A model generated the notes under the pieces. The model searched no databases. It was not told the DNA's origin and saw only the letters and a list, made by a program, of their open reading frames with translations. This document shows, one piece after another, positions 1 through 9,973 of a stretch of DNA of 64,000 nt; positions within the stretch are counted from its first letter, which is position 1; each line of letters begins with the position of its first letter. The DNA comes from Prochlorococcus sp. AG-321-E21 (GTDB lineage Bacteria; Cyanobacteriota; Cyanobacteriia; PCC-6307; Cyanobiaceae): contig QBXH01000003.1 of the NCBI GenBank assembly GCA_003283415.1, positions 1 to 64,000 on the forward strand. The letters run 5' to 3'. Position numbers and translations under genes: made by a program.

Positions 1-310
1 CTTTAAAATCTCCTTTATTATATTTTTCATCACTTTTTTGCTCTAATAACTTAACAATCTCATTTATTTTAGATTCATCAATTCTTAATTTATGATCATT
101 AATTAAGTCAAATTTTGATTCATATAAGTAAGATAATTCTTCTTTGAATTTTTTTAAAATTTCATTATCACAAAACTTTGAATTTAATAAGCATCTAACT
201 TCCCTTTTTTCTTCTGTTGCCCCTTTAAAATCTCCTTCCTTAAATTTTCTCTCGCTAGACCTCGTCTGATTAACAATATTCTCAATAGATACTTTATCTG
301 AATTAGGCAT
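1..310 (-). CDS. Partial hypothetical protein (3' end outside window), N-terminus MPNSDKVSIENIVNQTRSSERKFKEGDFKGATEEKREV..., TPR-like repeats
   Basis: Open reading frame on minus strand from ATG at 310 running off the window; two similar KxxxGDFKG segments. Confidence 0.6.
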   Translation of the reverse strand, partial: MPNSDKVSIENIVNQTRSSERKFKEGDFKGATEEKREVRCLLNSKFCDNEILKKFKEELSYLYESKFDLINDHKLRIDESKINEIVKLLEQKSDEKYNKGDFK

Positions 311-390
311 TTTTTAGAATTTTGTATCAACTATTAATAAATTTACGAACTGAGATTGTAAATATGTTAATTGATTAATATCATATTTAT

Positions 391-690
391 TTAACCAATT
401 ACAAGTCCTTTTTCAAGAAGTAGGTCATAGACTCTTACACTTTTTGTTTTCCCTATTTTAGGTGGATTATGAATATCTAAAATTTCAGAAAGGCACATTA
501 TCCAAAGTGTTCCTTTTCTTAAATTAAGTCCTTTACAGATATGAGAAGGTGCCGACTGGAAACAACCTAAATCTGTAGATATATTCATATTCATAATCTG
601 AGTTTCAAGTTCTACGGTTAAAAGTTCTATTTCTTGATTAGAAAGAGTTGTTCCAAAAGAATAAGATTCAATCAATAATTGATAGTTCAT
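391..690 (-). CDS. Conserved hypothetical protein (start likely at internal Met MNYQLLIES)
   Basis: ORF; internal start removes the overlap with the neighbouring gene. Confidence 0.55.
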   Translation of the reverse strand: MNYQLLIESYSFGTTLSNQEIELLTVELETQIMNMNISTDLGCFQSAPSHICKGLNLRKGTLWIMCLSEILDIHNPPKIGKTKSVRVYDLLLEKGLVIG

Positions 691-739
691 TAAAAGAAAA
701 AACAGTCGGAAATCAAAATTAATTAAGCATCTAGTTTGA

Positions 740-1021
740 TTAACAGCTCCAACGAGTGATTTTTGTCCCTTCATAAATATGACCAGAAGCTTCTACGATT
801 GGCTTAGTTTCGGGATTAGTGAAAATATCATATAAAACATTTACAGGACCTTGGAATATTACTGTTGCTTTTTTTGGATCATCTAAAGATTTTCCAAGAT
901 AAAAAGTCTTAACACCCATCTCAGTGAACATTGCTTGCTGTTCAGGTGAATTCATATGAGCTTCATATTCCTCAAAAGTATTACTAAGTTTAAAATCTAG
1001 AACTGTTGTTTCAATAGTCAT
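740..1021 (-). CDS. DUF3764-like family protein
   Basis: ORF MTIETTVLDFKLSNTFEEYEAHMNSPEQQAMF...; family pattern; internal Met start preferred over the 1087 start. Confidence 0.65.
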   Translation of the reverse strand: MTIETTVLDFKLSNTFEEYEAHMNSPEQQAMFTEMGVKTFYLGKSLDDPKKATVIFQGPVNVLYDIFTNPETKPIVEASGHIYEGTKITRWSC

Positions 1022-1211
1022 AATATTAAAGAATGAAGTTTCTACAATTTTAGATATTACATCAATAAAAATACAACAAAGAAACATTTTCTAAAAGACT
1101 TCAATTATTTCATGAATAATTAATTATTAAAAAATAAGTTTTTATTTAAAATAACTATTAATTATTTTTATAAATGAGTTATAAATCAACTATTAAAAAT
1201 CATTTTGTATT

Positions 1212-2555
1212 TTGGACTCAAAGATTTCTCAAAGAGAGCAATGGACGAGTAAACTCGGATTTATTCTTGCGGCGGCTGGAAGTGCTGTTGGTCTCGGCAA
1301 TTTATGGGGATTCGCGTACAGGGCATCTCAAGGAGGAGGAGCTGCTTTTGTGGTTTTATACGTATTAATAGTATTAATTGTTTGTCTTCCAGTTTTTGTC
1401 GCTGAAATGGCTTTAGGAAGAAGCGCTATGGCAAGTTCATTACTTGCTCCCGTGAAGTTAGGAGGAAAGAATTGGTACCCACTAGGAATCCTTTTCTTCA
1501 TAGCTCCTTTAGGTATAGCCTCTTATTACTCAGTAATAATGGGGTGGACGGCAGATACTTTATTTCACTCATTATTTTTTGGATTACCAAAAAATCTTGG
1601 TGAAGCAGAGAATTTCTTTGGTTCTATAAGTAGTGGAAGTAGTGTTTTATTAGGACATTTATTAAGTCTTTTACTTACAGCTTTTATAGTTTCATCGGGA
1701 ATAAAAAAAGGTATAGAGAAAGTTACTAGATACTTTATGCCTATACTTTTCATAATTCTTTTGGGTCTCGTAATTTGGGCTACCACCTTATCTGGGGCAT
1801 GGGAAGGTTATAAGACATTCTTATTCAAGTTTGACTTTGCAGAATTAAAAAACCCTCAAACAATTAGAAATGCATTTACTCAAGCATTCTTTTCTTTAAG
1901 TTTAGGTATTGGAATAATGGTGACTTACGCTTCCTACTTAAATAAGAAAAGTAATTTACCTAAATTAAGTATTAGCGTTGCTTCATTAGATACCTTAGTA
2001 GGACTAATGGCAGGTTTAATTACTTTCCCAATAGTTTTAACCTTTGGCTTAAGTGAAGCCATCTCGGAATCTACGGTTGGAGCATTATTTATTTCTATTC
2101 CAACAGGATTAGGTTCCTATGGAGCCGCAGGGAGGGTAGTGGCAGTTGCTTTTTTTGCACTAGCTTATATTGCTGCTATTACTTCTTCAGTTTCTTTATT
2201 GGAAGTACCAGTATCCTCATTAATGGATAAATTTGGATTTCAAAGAGGTAAATCCGTTTGGATTATCACTCTATTTCTATTTTTAGCAGGAATTCCATCA
2301 GCATTAAATTTAAATATCCTTGGAACTATTGATTCAATATTTGGGGGGGTATTACTTATCTTTGGAGGATTCTTAGTATCATTTTTCATGGGATGGGTAG
2401 TTCCTGCAAAGTTCAATGAAGAACTTAATACGTCTAAAGTAGGTATAAAAACAACTAGATATTTGAAATTTATGATGAGATGGGTTTCACCTCCTATTAT
2501 TGCTTTTGGATTAGTTATAAGTATTTTTGACTTACTTAAAGGTTGGGTATCTTAA
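1212..2555 (+). CDS. Sodium:neurotransmitter symporter (SNF) family transporter
   Basis: WTSKLGFILAAAGSAVGLGNLWGFAYRASQGGGAAF signature and multiple TM segments. Confidence 0.93.
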   Translation: MDSKISQREQWTSKLGFILAAAGSAVGLGNLWGFAYRASQGGGAAFVVLYVLIVLIVCLPVFVAEMALGRSAMASSLLAPVKLGGKNWYPLGILFFIAPLGIASYYSVIMGWTADTLFHSLFFGLPKNLGEAENFFGSISSGSSVLLGHLLSLLLTAFIVSSGIKKGIEKVTRYFMPILFIILLGLVIWATTLSGAWEGYKTFLFKFDFAELKNPQTIRNAFTQAFFSLSLGIGIMVTYASYLNKKSNLPKLSISVASLDTLVGLMAGLITFPIVLTFGLSEAISESTVGALFISIPTGLGSYGAAGRVVAVAFFALAYIAAITSSVSLLEVPVSSLMDKFGFQRGKSVWIITLFLFLAGIPSALNLNILGTIDSIFGGVLLIFGGFLVSFFMGWVVPAKFNEELNTSKVGIKTTRYLKFMMRWVSPPIIAFGLVISIFDLLKGWVS

Positions 2556-2887
2556 TAGAAATAACGATAAATATCTTTGATTTTTAGATATTACTTAGTA
2601 AAATGTATAGCAGTTATAGGGGAGCAGGTAAAAGAAAGAATTCATTAAACTGAAAATTTTTATATAAATAAAAAATTCGTATAGTATATTGATACCTTAC
2701 TATTCGCAATAGTTCTTAGCTAAATCAAAAACAAAACTTGGATAAATATAATATGTTTTTTTATTAGGGAGATTTTTTATAGAACAGTAAATTACTTTAA
2801 AGTCATATCAAAAAAATTCGATATAAAATATAATTGTTTTACATTTTAAGGCAATTAAAATCTATTCAAAAATAAAGGCCAAAATTA

Positions 2888-4591
2888 ATGTCAAGAAAAT
2901 CTGAATCATTAAAAGGTAAAGAAACTAAAAATTTTTCTGAGTTTTCACAATTAGCAGATTTTTCTTTAATGAATTCTCTCAATGCTGATCCTCATTCGAC
3001 AAAAGATGGTAATGATCATAGGGCTAGGTCAGTTTATTCAGGTCATTATGTTCCCGTCAAACCAACACCAATTCCAGAACCAATATATATCTCGCACAGT
3101 AAAACATTATTTGAAGAATTGGGATTAAGTTCTGAACTAACAAAAGATAAAAAGTTTTGTCGTTTTTTTTCAGGTGATATCGAGGTTGCAAAGTATCCAA
3201 TGCCCTCCTTTGGCTGGGCGACTGGATATGCATTGTCCATCTATGGCACTGAATATACACAACAATGTCCTTTTGGGACAGGTAATGGCTACGGGGATGG
3301 TCGGGCAATTTCTGTATTCGAGGGGTTGTTTAATGGGAAAAGAATGGAGATGCAACTTAAAGGAGGAGGCCCTACACCTTATTGTCGTGGTGCAGATGGC
3401 CGAGCTGTCCTAAGATCAAGTGTTCGTGAATTTCTTGCACAGGAGTTAATGCATGCATTAGGGATTCCTACTTCAAGATCTTTAACTCTTTATGTCTCAG
3501 AGACGGAAATAATTAGAAGGCCTTGGTATACAGAAGGTTCTAAGTATTTTGAGCCTGATATTATGGTTGATAATCATGCCGCAATTACTACACGTGTAGC
3601 TCCATCATTTTTGCGTGTAGGTCAGCTCGAACTCTTTGCTCGCAGAGTTCGAAGCGATTCACAGGATAATGCTTTAAATGAGCTTAAAATTATTGTCCAA
3701 CATCTTATGGATAGGAACTATAGAAATGATATTGATCCTAGTCATTCTTTTAATGAGAAGGTAATTAAGTTGGCTTATTTCTATCGAGAAAGATTCGTAT
3801 CACTTGTAGCAAACTGGATGCGAGTCGGTTACTGCCAAGGTAATTTTAATAGCGATAATTGTGCTGCTGGAGGTTTTACTCTTGACTACGGTCCTTTTGG
3901 TTTTTGTGAATTATTTGATCCAAGATTTCAGCCTTGGACTGGAGGTGGAGAGCATTTTTCATTTTTTAATCAGCCTTTTGCTGCCGAAATCAATTTTAAG
4001 ATGTTTTGTTCATCACTTTTACCATTACTTTTAGAAAATAGAGAAGATATAGAAAAATTAGAGAAAATTAAAAATGATTTTTCTAAAGTTATGAGAAAAG
4101 AAATGCAATTAATGTGGGCAAAAAAGCTTGGTTTTGAAAAATACGACGATACTCTTACTAACGAACTTTTCAATCTTATGGTTAACTCTAAGGCTGACTT
4201 CAGTATTTTCTTTAGAAAGCTTTCTCATATTCCTGACAATATATCTATTTTAAAAGAGAGTTTCTATTTACCTTCAACCGAAGAACTTGATAAAAAATGG
4301 TTTACTTGGTTAAAGAAATGGCAAGATTGTATAAATAAACAAGGTGATTTTAGAGAGATCTCCAAATCAATGAAACAAGTAAATCCTAAATACACTTGGC
4401 GTGAATGGATGATAGTTCCTGCTTATGAAGAAGCTGAGGTAGGTAATTACAGCAAAATAAGAGAATTACAAACTATCTTCAAAAATCCCTATGAAGAGCA
4501 GTCTTTGGAGATAGAACAAAAATATAATCGTCTAAGGCCAAGAGAATTCTTTAATAAAGGTGGAATATCGCACTACAGCTGTTCTTCTTAA
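2888..4591 (+). CDS. selO: Protein adenylyltransferase SelO / YdiU (UPF0061) family
   Basis: [41 protein letters not shown] motif. Confidence 0.92.
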   Translation: MSRKSESLKGKETKNFSEFSQLADFSLMNSLNADPHSTKDGNDHRARSVYSGHYVPVKPTPIPEPIYISHSKTLFEELGLSSELTKDKKFCRFFSGDIEVAKYPMPSFGWATGYALSIYGTEYTQQCPFGTGNGYGDGRAISVFEGLFNGKRMEMQLKGGGPTPYCRGADGRAVLRSSVREFLAQELMHALGIPTSRSLTLYVSETEIIRRPWYTEGSKYFEPDIMVDNHAAITTRVAPSFLRVGQLELFARRVRSDSQDNALNELKIIVQHLMDRNYRNDIDPSHSFNEKVIKLAYFYRERFVSLVANWMRVGYCQGNFNSDNCAAGGFTLDYGPFGFCELFDPRFQPWTGGGEHFSFFNQPFAAEINFKMFCSSLLPLLLENREDIEKLEKIKNDFSKVMRKEMQLMWAKKLGFEKYDDTLTNELFNLMVNSKADFSIFFRKLSHIPDNISILKESFYLPSTEELDKKWFTWLKKWQDCINKQGDFREISKSMKQVNPKYTWREWMIVPAYEEAEVGNYSKIRELQTIFKNPYEEQSLEIEQKYNRLRPREFFNKGGISHYSCSS

Positions 4592-4600
4592 AAACATAAT

Positions 4601-4762
4601 TTATTTTTTATATAGTTTTTCTAACTGCTTAATTTCTTCTCTTAATTCTCTACCTCTATAATTTAATTTATTATTTTTTTTAATTATTGGAATTATCCAC
4701 CAAGCTTGTAGACCGACAAATACCAAAATTAAAAAGATTAAATCAGGAGTTCCTGGCGACAT
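4601..4762 (-). CDS. Small (53 aa) single-TM protein MSPGTPDLIFLILVFVGLQAWWIIPIIKKNNKLNYRGRELREEIKQLEKLYKK
   Basis: Read by eye on minus strand; not in the ORF track; hydrophobic N-terminal helix plus charged tail. Confidence 0.6.
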   Translation of the reverse strand: MSPGTPDLIFLILVFVGLQAWWIIPIIKKNNKLNYRGRELREEIKQLEKLYKK

Positions 4763-4839
4763 TTAGATCAATTACGGTTTATTTTTTAATTGATAATAGC
4801 AATAATATATTTCTTTTAACTATTAGAAACTTTGAAATT

Positions 4840-5046
4840 CTATGCCGCTTCTAAGTCAATACGAAGTTCCCTTCCCTTATAAATTATTGCTTCTTTGAAA
4901 TTAATTAATTTTCTAATTCTTTCTTGCCTTACCTTATCAGATATGGATATATCCTCAATAACCTCCTGTATTACTAGAGTAACCTTCTGAAGTTGGAACT
5001 CTAAGTCCTCTCTATAGTTCATTAATTTATATAATAATTCATCCAA
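4840..5046 (-). CDS. Hypothetical protein, small helical
   Basis: ORF in an otherwise empty intergenic region. Confidence 0.55.
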   Translation of the reverse strand: MDELLYKLMNYREDLEFQLQKVTLVIQEVIEDISISDKVRQERIRKLINFKEAIIYKGRELRIDLEAA

Positions 5047-5153
5047 TTAAAAAAGAAATCTTAAAATAGTAAATAAGTACTTAACCCAATAAAACTGTTG
5101 ACATCAAACCAAACAAAACATATAACTAGTAGTATAAATGAACTACCTGATTA

Positions 5154-5444
5154 ATGACATCTGGAAGGGCTAATGTTTGGTCTAAATTTTCTTATGGCAG
5201 TCGTACTGATACTCCCAATGGCTGCCTTCTTAACCCTGAAGGGAGCAGACTAATTTTCTTTGAAAGATGCAAAAAATCACCAAAGAACAACCTCGAAATA
5301 TATACGCATACGTTCTATACAAATCATACAGGAGAGCCTGCAGGGTTCAAGTCTACTAGCAAAATCGGAGTAGAAGAGGGCTGGAAAGAATGGAATGAAC
5401 TACAAAAACTTGGATGGACAGAAGTATCACACAAATTTGATTAG
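5154..5444 (+). CDS. DUF1651-like hypothetical protein
   Basis: ORF with the W..F...S.T....G..L.P.G.RLIFFER pattern typical of the picocyanobacterial family. Confidence 0.6.
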   Translation: MTSGRANVWSKFSYGSRTDTPNGCLLNPEGSRLIFFERCKKSPKNNLEIYTHTFYTNHTGEPAGFKSTSKIGVEEGWKEWNELQKLGWTEVSHKFD

Positions 5445-5743
5445 CCAGAATATATTTTTAAAACACATTAACTAATCTTTAGAAAAGAATTAACAAGCCA
5501 AACCCACCATAAACGCATCAGAATAATAGCCCTATCAAGAGAATTAAGTACTTGGAAGAAAAATCGTTCAAAAGATATTTAGATAATTTATAAGTATCAA
5601 AGCAGAAGCCAAAATAGACCGTTATTTTATACCAAAATGTAGCATTCCTGATACAGAAATTAAATTCATTAATCGGCCTAGCCTTAATTACTTTACATTT
5701 ATTAATACTTATGATACATTTATTAACAATTAATTAAATAACG

Positions 5744-5950
5744 ATGTCTAACTCACAAGTAACAACAGAATCAGGCGGAAGACAGAATATGTTCCCTGCT
5801 GAAACTCGTCCATATATTGATGAATCAGTATCATATGAAGGATATCCTCAAAATGCAGAGAAAGTAAATGGTCGTTGGGCGATGATCGGCTTTGTTGCAT
5901 TGCTTGGCGCGTATGTATCAACAGGTCAAATCATTCCTGGAATATTCTAA
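5744..5950 (+). CDS. hli: High-light-inducible (Hli/Scp) chlorophyll-binding protein
   Basis: AEKVNGRWAMIGFVALLGAYVSTGQIIPGIF: ExxNGRxAMIGF motif and TGQIIPGIF tail. Confidence 0.95.
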   Translation: MSNSQVTTESGGRQNMFPAETRPYIDESVSYEGYPQNAEKVNGRWAMIGFVALLGAYVSTGQIIPGIF

Positions 5951-6383
5951 AAATGGAACCAATTTCTACTGAGCTTTATAAAAAGCTTGTTGAAGCCTAT
6001 AAGTCTAATAAATGAATTCTTTAAAGAAGATAATCCTTTATTATGCCAATACCCAATTATAAGACTTTAAAAACTAATTAATATTTAAATCAACAAAATG
6101 AGTTAAAAACCAATAAATCATTGGATTTTTGAAAAGAAAAACTTGTTATATAAACTTAAGAAAATATTTGCAATTTATGGTAATTTTTTTTGTAATTGGC
6201 AGATATTTAACTCCTGATCAAATGATCCAAGGTTTAATTAAAAACTCATTAATAAAAAAAGAGATCGTTTTTTAGCTTATAACGACCTCTAATTACCTAA
6301 TCCTCACAAGAAAATTTCAAGTAAGCTTTTATAGCTTAATATATTTTAAATAAGTGTAAATCCGTAAATATGCTGATTTAGTT

Positions 6384-6599
6384 CTATCTTTTTAATCCAC
6401 CTCTCTTAATCCATAGAAACCATGTTACCCAAAGGGGAGGGAGAAACTTTATGAAATATCCAATCTTATAAAAATAAAAAGGAGCATTATCATCGATAAA
6501 TAAATTTACCACTACTGAAGATAATGATAACCAAATCATAATAATTAAAATATTTGCTCCCAATAAAGCGAATTTATTCTGCTTAAATATTTTTGGCAT
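6384..6599 (-). CDS. Hypothetical membrane protein
   Basis: ORF with two hydrophobic segments. Confidence 0.45.
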   Translation of the reverse strand: MPKIFKQNKFALLGANILIIMIWLSLSSVVVNLFIDDNAPFYFYKIGYFIKFLPPLWVTWFLWIKRGGLKR

Positions 6600-6656
6600 A
6601 TCAAAAATGAAATATTTCTAATTCTAAATCAACTTAGAATATAAAAATATTATTTT

Positions 6657-6908
6657 TCAAAAAAACTTCAAATTTAAAATCCATACCCAAATAAAAAAAA
6701 CACTAAATTTTATCCCCTCAACATATAGAATTCCAAAAATATAAGGTGGAAAAAATAATATTATCAAAATCGAAATTAAACTCAAAAGCGCAAAAGAAAA
6801 TCTAAGAAAAATATTCTTTCTTCTTTTTCTTCTTAATTCTTTTAAGAAATTCCACTCCCATTCGATTAACCTGTGAAATTTTTCAGACAATACAAATAAA
6901 TATTTCAT
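6657..6908 (-). CDS. Hypothetical membrane protein
   Basis: ORF with basic N-terminal half and two hydrophobic segments. Confidence 0.45.
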   Translation of the reverse strand: MKYLFVLSEKFHRLIEWEWNFLKELRRKRRKNIFLRFSFALLSLISILIILFFPPYIFGILYVEGIKFSVFFIWVWILNLKFF

Positions 6909-6910
6909 AA

Positions 6911-7096
6911 CTACTTATTTTTATTTATGCTTGACTCCTTAAACACAATTTTCCTAGCAAGTCTATTCAAACCAGACCAAGTTGAATATCTTTTCTGAGC
7001 TGCTTTTATAATCTCCTGCTTTCCATTTGATGTTAATTTATATCTTTTTAACAATTTCCCTAGGGCTATTGAATTTATAGAAATACAAGTATTCAC
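6911..7096 (-). CDS. Hypothetical protein
   Basis: Short ORF just upstream of and co-directional with 6657..6908. Confidence 0.45.
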   Translation of the reverse strand: MNTCISINSIALGKLLKRYKLTSNGKQEIIKAAQKRYSTWSGLNRLARKIVFKESSINKNK

Positions 7097-7143
7097 AAAT
7101 TATTCCTCAATATAAAATAGATATATGTACAAAATTTCTAACA

Positions 7144-7434
7144 TTAGCAATAAACTTTATTACCTTCTTTAGAAAGATAATAAATTCTATCCTCTGAACT
7201 AACAAAAAAAGTTAAACCTTTATATTGAGATCTACCAAATTTAATTAATCTAATTTTATGTAAATCCCAATTCTTCGTATTTATATCAGGATTATCCTCT
7301 TCTTCTTTTTCAGTAGGTATTAAGTTTTCAAAACTAAATTTTTTTGTTGGTCGGTTGAGAGGTTTCTTATAAAATAAGAAGAGAAATATAAGAATTAAAA
7401 AAACAAAAATAATAAATACAAATAAATTTGACAT
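7144..7434 (-). CDS. Hypothetical protein with N-terminal TM segment
   Basis: ORF; hydrophobic N-terminus then soluble domain. Confidence 0.5.
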   Translation of the reverse strand: MSNLFVFIIFVFLILIFLFLFYKKPLNRPTKKFSFENLIPTEKEEEDNPDINTKNWDLHKIRLIKFGRSQYKGLTFFVSSEDRIYYLSKEGNKVYC

Positions 7435-7446
7435 AATGAGTATTAA

Positions 7447-7620
7447 AGAATTTCAAAATATATTTATGATATAGAAACTGGAGATAAAAGGCCTCTAAGA
7501 TCATACTCTCCAATATTATCAAAGTGGTTACTAAGACAGAGAAATTACTATAAAAAAGGTATTTTAAGCAAAGAAGGAATTCAGGCCCTTGAAAATCTCA
7601 AAAACTGGCATTTAATTTAA
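7447..7620 (+). pseudogene. Remnant of a helicase-associated (HA) domain protein, C-terminal end only
   Basis: Frame reads RISKYIYDIETGDKRPLRSYSPILSKWLLRQRNYYKKGILSKEGIQALENLKNWHLI*; no start codon after the upstream TAA. Confidence 0.5.
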
Positions 7621-7671
7621 GTCTTTAAATTAAAAAATAACTTTAAATTTTTCGAAAATATCTAGAAAAAA

Positions 7672-8763
7672 CTATACGTTAAATAAAAACTCCATTACAT
7701 CACCCTCATTTACGATATATTCTTTGCCTTCACTTCTAAGTAAACCTTTAGTTTTTGCATTTGCAATCGAACCTGAATCAATTAGGTTTTGATATGAAAT
7801 TGTCTGCGCTCTAATAAATCCTTTTTCAAAATCAGTATGTATTACTCCTGCAGCTTGTGGAGCAGTCATCCCATTTTTTATTGTCCAAGCTTTAGTCTCT
7901 TTTTCTCCAGTTGTAAAATAAGTTTTTAATCCTAATAATTTGTATGTAGATTTTATTAAAGATTTCAATCCGCCTTCCTCTACACCTAAACCAACTAGGT
8001 AATCTTTTTTATCCTCAAGTTCTAACTCTACTAATTCTGATTCAACTTGGGCTGAAATTTTTATACATTCAGTATTTTCGGAGTTTGCAAAACTCTGCAC
8101 TTGTAAAGAGAAATCATTACCTTCAGCTAAATCATTCTCATTTAAGTTAGTCGCATAAACAATTGGTTTTGCAGTAAGAAAACCCAATTGTTTTATCATT
8201 AAATTTTCTTCATCGCTTAAAGATATTGACCTAACTGAACGACCTTTTTGGAGCTCATCCTCAATTTTTTCTAATAAAGAATCTTCTTGTGCTGCTTCTT
8301 TACTTGTTTTAACTTGTTTCTTGATTCTTTCTCTTCTTTTTTGAAGTTGAGATAAATCAGCTAAGTTTAGCTCCAAATTAATAATCTCAATATCATCCAA
8401 AGGATCAATCTTCCCTGAGACATGAATTACCTCACTATCTTCAAAACATCTCACAACATGAACTATTGCATCAACTTCTCTAATATTGGAAAGGAATTTA
8501 TTTCCTAAACCCTCGCCTTTACTTGCACCTTTTACTAGACCTGCAATATCGACAAATTCAATTTTAGTGGGGATAATATTTTGACTAGAACTTAAAGTGC
8601 CTAACTCTTGAAGCCTTTGATCAGGGACTGAAACAATACCTTTATTTGGCTCGATTGTACAAAAGGGGAAATTTGCAGCTTGCGCTTTTGCATTTTCAAC
8701 AAGTGCATTAAATAAAGTTGATTTCCCAACATTTGGCAATCCAATAATACCGGCTTTTAACAT
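7672..8763 (-). CDS. ychF: Redox-regulated ATPase/GTPase YchF
   Basis: [21 protein letters not shown]...; C-terminal TGS-like domain. Confidence 0.96.
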   Translation of the reverse strand: MLKAGIIGLPNVGKSTLFNALVENAKAQAANFPFCTIEPNKGIVSVPDQRLQELGTLSSSQNIIPTKIEFVDIAGLVKGASKGEGLGNKFLSNIREVDAIVHVVRCFEDSEVIHVSGKIDPLDDIEIINLELNLADLSQLQKRRERIKKQVKTSKEAAQEDSLLEKIEDELQKGRSVRSISLSDEENLMIKQLGFLTAKPIVYATNLNENDLAEGNDFSLQVQSFANSENTECIKISAQVESELVELELEDKKDYLVGLGVEEGGLKSLIKSTYKLLGLKTYFTTGEKETKAWTIKNGMTAPQAAGVIHTDFEKGFIRAQTISYQNLIDSGSIANAKTKGLLRSEGKEYIVNEGDVMEFLFNV

Positions 8764-8911
8764 TTGAAAAAATTTATCGATAAATTAGTCATAGAATCAT
8801 CTTCTTGTAATATAGAGTTTACTTAACCAACCATGGATAAGTTAACCATAATCGTTTCGATTATTCACTATAGTTTCTAAATATCCCTAATTGCTTGCTT
8901 ACTAAAAAAAT

Positions 8912-9973
8912 ATGCTTAATTTAATTAAAAAGAATTTAAATATAAAAAGTGGAATTGCATTAATTGTAATCGCAACGTTTTTTATCTTTTTAAGTAATTC
9001 TCTTAAGAAAAACAAATCAAAAGATATCTCTAACTTTGTAGTTTCCGTTGAAAAAGGAATTCTTTCTGAATCAATTAATACCAGTGGAGAAGTAAAGGCA
9101 ACTAGAACAAGCAACATTAGCCCAAGAAAACAAGGCATAATAGAAGAAATTAAAGTTGAAGAAGGTGATCTTGTAGAAAAAGGTCAGATTTTGGCTACTC
9201 TCGATGATGAAGATTTCATCTATAAGCTTGAGGAACTTGATTTAAACTTAAAAAAACAAAAATCTGAATATTTAAGAAGAGAATTTTTATTTAAAGAAGG
9301 AGCAGTTAGTAAAGAGGATTATGAAAGTTATAAAAACAAGTACAAAACAAGCAAAGCGAAATTTAGTGATGCAAAAGCTGAAAAAAATTTTTATTTAATA
9401 AAAGCTCCATACCCAGGAAAAATAACAGCTAAATATGCAGAGATAGGCTCATATGTCACTCCTAGTTCAAATTTAAGTTCGGATTCTAAAGCTAAAAACT
9501 TTATTTTTGAATTGTCAGAAGGTCTTGAAATTATTGCTAAAGTTCCAGAAAGTGATATTGGCAGAATAAAAACAGGTCAAGAAGCTTCTGTAAGGATAGA
9601 AGCTTATCCCTCAAATAAATACAGGGCAATAGTTAAAAAAATAGCTGAAAGGGCAGTAAAAGACAATAATGTAACTTCATTCGAAGTAACGTTGAACTTC
9701 AAAGAAACATCTGAGGAAATAAAAATTGGTATGACCGCTGATCTTGAATTTAAAGTTAAAAGTAATGAAGAAAAAATCTTAGTTCCGACAGTTTCCATTG
9801 TCACCGAAAAAGGCGAAAAAGGTGTCTTGAAAGTAGATAATAATAATGCTCCTAAATTTGAAAAGATAGAAATAGGTATTAGTAGCGGTAATAAAACTTC
9901 AATAATTGAGGGTTTAAGACCAGGAGAACAAATCTTTATTGATATCCCACCTTGGGCGAATAAAAGAAAATGA
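8912..9973 (+). CDS. HlyD/MacA-family efflux periplasmic adaptor subunit
   Basis: N-terminal TM, biotinyl-lipoyl-like domain (IEEIKVEEGDLVEKGQILATLDDEDF), coiled coil. Confidence 0.85.
   Translation: MLNLIKKNLNIKSGIALIVIATFFIFLSNSLKKNKSKDISNFVVSVEKGILSESINTSGEVKATRTSNISPRKQGIIEEIKVEEGDLVEKGQILATLDDEDFIYKLEELDLNLKKQKSEYLRREFLFKEGAVSKEDYESYKNKYKTSKAKFSDAKAEKNFYLIKAPYPGKITAKYAEIGSYVTPSSNLSSDSKAKNFIFELSEGLEIIAKVPESDIGRIKTGQEASVRIEAYPSNKYRAIVKKIAERAVKDNNVTSFEVTLNFKETSEEIKIGMTADLEFKVKSNEEKILVPTVSIVTEKGEKGVLKVDNNNAPKFEKIEIGISSGNKTSIIEGLRPGEQIFIDIPPWANKRK

Noticed and set aside
3046-3413. Several ORFs inside selO
   Set aside because: Overlapping shadow ORFs in other frames of a conserved gene.
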